Of a DNA stretch of 32,459 bases, positions 31,732-32,459 are shown in pieces. The position numbers were made by a program, and so were the translations under genes. A model generated the notes under the pieces. That model was given only the letters and a program-made list of their open reading frames with translations, was not told where the DNA came from and made no database searches. The stretch is from positions 1 to 32,459 of the forward strand of contig RFPC01000024.1 of the NCBI GenBank assembly GCA_009926305.1, in the 5' to 3' direction. Every line of letters begins with the position of its first letter. The stretch's first letter is position 1. Source of the DNA: a bacterium (GTDB taxonomy: Bacteria > Bdellovibrionota_C > UBA2361 > RFPC01).

Positions 31732-32142
31732 TCAGGGGGTGTTCCAGCCTTCTACAATTGAGCAAATTTCAGGTAGACCTCCCGCATTGAGAACATGAGT
31801 GAAGCCATTCTGCTCAAGAATGTCCTTGGCGTAGGAGGAGCGCGCCCCGCTTCTACAGTACACCACGATTGATTTGTTCTTATCTTTTCCTAATTTTTCG
31901 AGTTGGTTTATGAGCTCGTCATGCGGAATATTTTGCGCTCCTGGTGCATGCCCTTCCTCGTATTCATCTGGCTGCCGCACATCGATCAAGAGTGCCCCTT
32001 CTTGTATTGCTTCTTGAGCCTCATTTATGGAAAAGCTTTGTGGTTCTGCCATAATGTTTCCTGAAAAAGATAAAAGTAAGCCTGAAAAACACAAAAGTAA
32101 GGTTGCAAAGCAAGATCTGCGGTACTTCGCTCGATTATTCAT
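31732..32142 (-). CDS. periplasmic rhodanese-like sulfurtransferase
   Basis: This 136-residue protein has a signal peptide: basic MNNRAKYRR, hydrophobic CFATLLLCFSGLLLSFSG, then IMAE as the likely cleavage region. A single rhodanese domain follows: ALLIDVRQPDEYEEGHAPGA (CH2A-like), then VVYCRSGARSS with the active Cys96, which would carry a persulfide. It resembles small PspE-like exported rhodaneses, which transfer sulfur from thiosulfate. The physiological donor and acceptor are unknown. It ends tail-to-tail with ispF, 11 bases apart. Confidence 0.85.
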   Translation of the reverse strand: MNNRAKYRRSCFATLLLCFSGLLLSFSGNIMAEPQSFSINEAQEAIQEGALLIDVRQPDEYEEGHAPGAQNIPHDELINQLEKLGKDKNKSIVVYCRSGARSSYAKDILEQNGFTHVLNAGGLPEICSIVEGWNTP

Positions 32143-32206
32143 CCTCCCTCTCCTTACAGTCTGCTCAGGTCTTCATTGGAACAAAGCCAGTGGCTAGCGT
32201 CAAATA

Positions 32207-32230
32207 CCTGATTTTTTGCTAAAAATCGGG
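32207..32230. other. 10-bp hairpin upstream of the rhodanese gene
   Basis: CCTGATTTTT (32207-32216) pairs with AAAAATCGGG (32221-32230) with one G-T pair, around TGCT. It lies about 65 bases upstream of the rhodanese start and 107 bases before the last ORF. It has no T-run after the stem on the plus strand. It may be an operator or chance. Confidence 0.35.
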
Positions 32231-32336
32231 GAGAAAGCTGAGTTCTTACGATACATTCTCCCTTCTTGCTGCCACAACACCTATAAGAATACGTTCGTTC
32301 ACCAAGAACGGGGGCTTAAAGGCGCGATTTAGAGAC

Positions 32337-32459
32337 ATGGCAGTTGACCGACCAGGAGACCAGAAACAACTTCGGCAGAGGCTAGAGGTGGCTGACAATG
32401 TGTTATGTGAGCTAGAACATCCGAAGAATGCGGAGTTACGAGGTAGGCCGCAAAAGGAT
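32337..32459 (+). CDS. start of an unidentified protein (cut by window end)
   Basis: An ATG at 32337 opens a 41-codon frame to the right edge, beginning MAVDRPGDQKQLRQRLEVAD and followed by a polar, helical-looking stretch with LCELEHPKN. TTTAGAGAC just before it is a weak ribosome site. No family is recognised in this short piece. It could be a chance frame. Confidence 0.4.
   Translation, partial: MAVDRPGDQKQLRQRLEVADNVLCELEHPKNAELRGRPQKD

Overview
The window looks like chromosomal DNA of a flagellated Gram-negative bacterium that also makes type IV pili. The evidence is periplasmic HtrA, lipoproteins with lipobox-like cysteines, a lytic transglycosylase, four prepilin-like proteins, flagellin and FliD. 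By eye the DNA is moderately AT-rich. The mix of a CarD/CdnL-like regulator, a DUF1844 protein, a phenylalanine hydroxylase, GT87 membrane proteins and a PilX-type giant pseudopilin would fit a deltaproteobacterial-grade lineage such as Bdellovibrionota or relatives. That placement is inference only; no 16S rRNA gene is present. I see no phage, insertion sequence, integrase or CRISPR array.

Layout. 1-2842: the end of an unidentified gene, tRNA-Val(GAC), rpmI, rplT, then overlapping rimI and pyrD. 2843-3516: a 674-base gap with hairpins, a promoter-like pair, four 16-bp tandem repeats and an inverted repeat in front of a CarD-like gene. 4277-8267: a PhnP-like metallo-hydrolase facing a DUF1844 protein, HtrA protease and OtsB. 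8453-10929: two tandem GT87-type membrane glycosyltransferases on the minus strand, divergent from a four-gene minor prepilin operon (11132-15003). 14988-19109: an ACT-like protein, an ATP-grasp ligase with a class-I amidotransferase-like hydrolase 6 bases downstream, and a DAG-kinase-family lipid kinase. 19113-19646: two doubtful small ORFs, GC-rich repeats and tRNA-Leu(CAA). 19727-21798: an NTase-like protein, plsC and an unknown gene. 21849-25684: fliD and flagellin on the minus strand, flanking a beta-CASP nuclease on the plus strand. 25927-29289: phhA, dnaB and a NYN-domain protein. 29501-32459: a lipoprotein resembling a catalytically dead L,D-transpeptidase, a divergent lytic transglycosylase, ispF, a periplasmic rhodanese and the start of an unidentified ORF.

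Most genes are ordinary housekeeping genes. The points most worth a second look are: (a) the ATP-grasp plus C26-hydrolase pair, which looks like an uncharacterised amide make-and-break module; (b) the YkuD-like lipoprotein without its catalytic Cys, beside a lytic transglycosylase; (c) the GT87 pair next to prepilins, one with a Ser/Thr/Pro-rich tail; (d) the 16-bp tandem repeat whose units each carry a Shine-Dalgarno-like AGGA and an ATG, two of which are followed at once by CAG TAG. I see no convincing Rho-independent terminator anywhere in the window.
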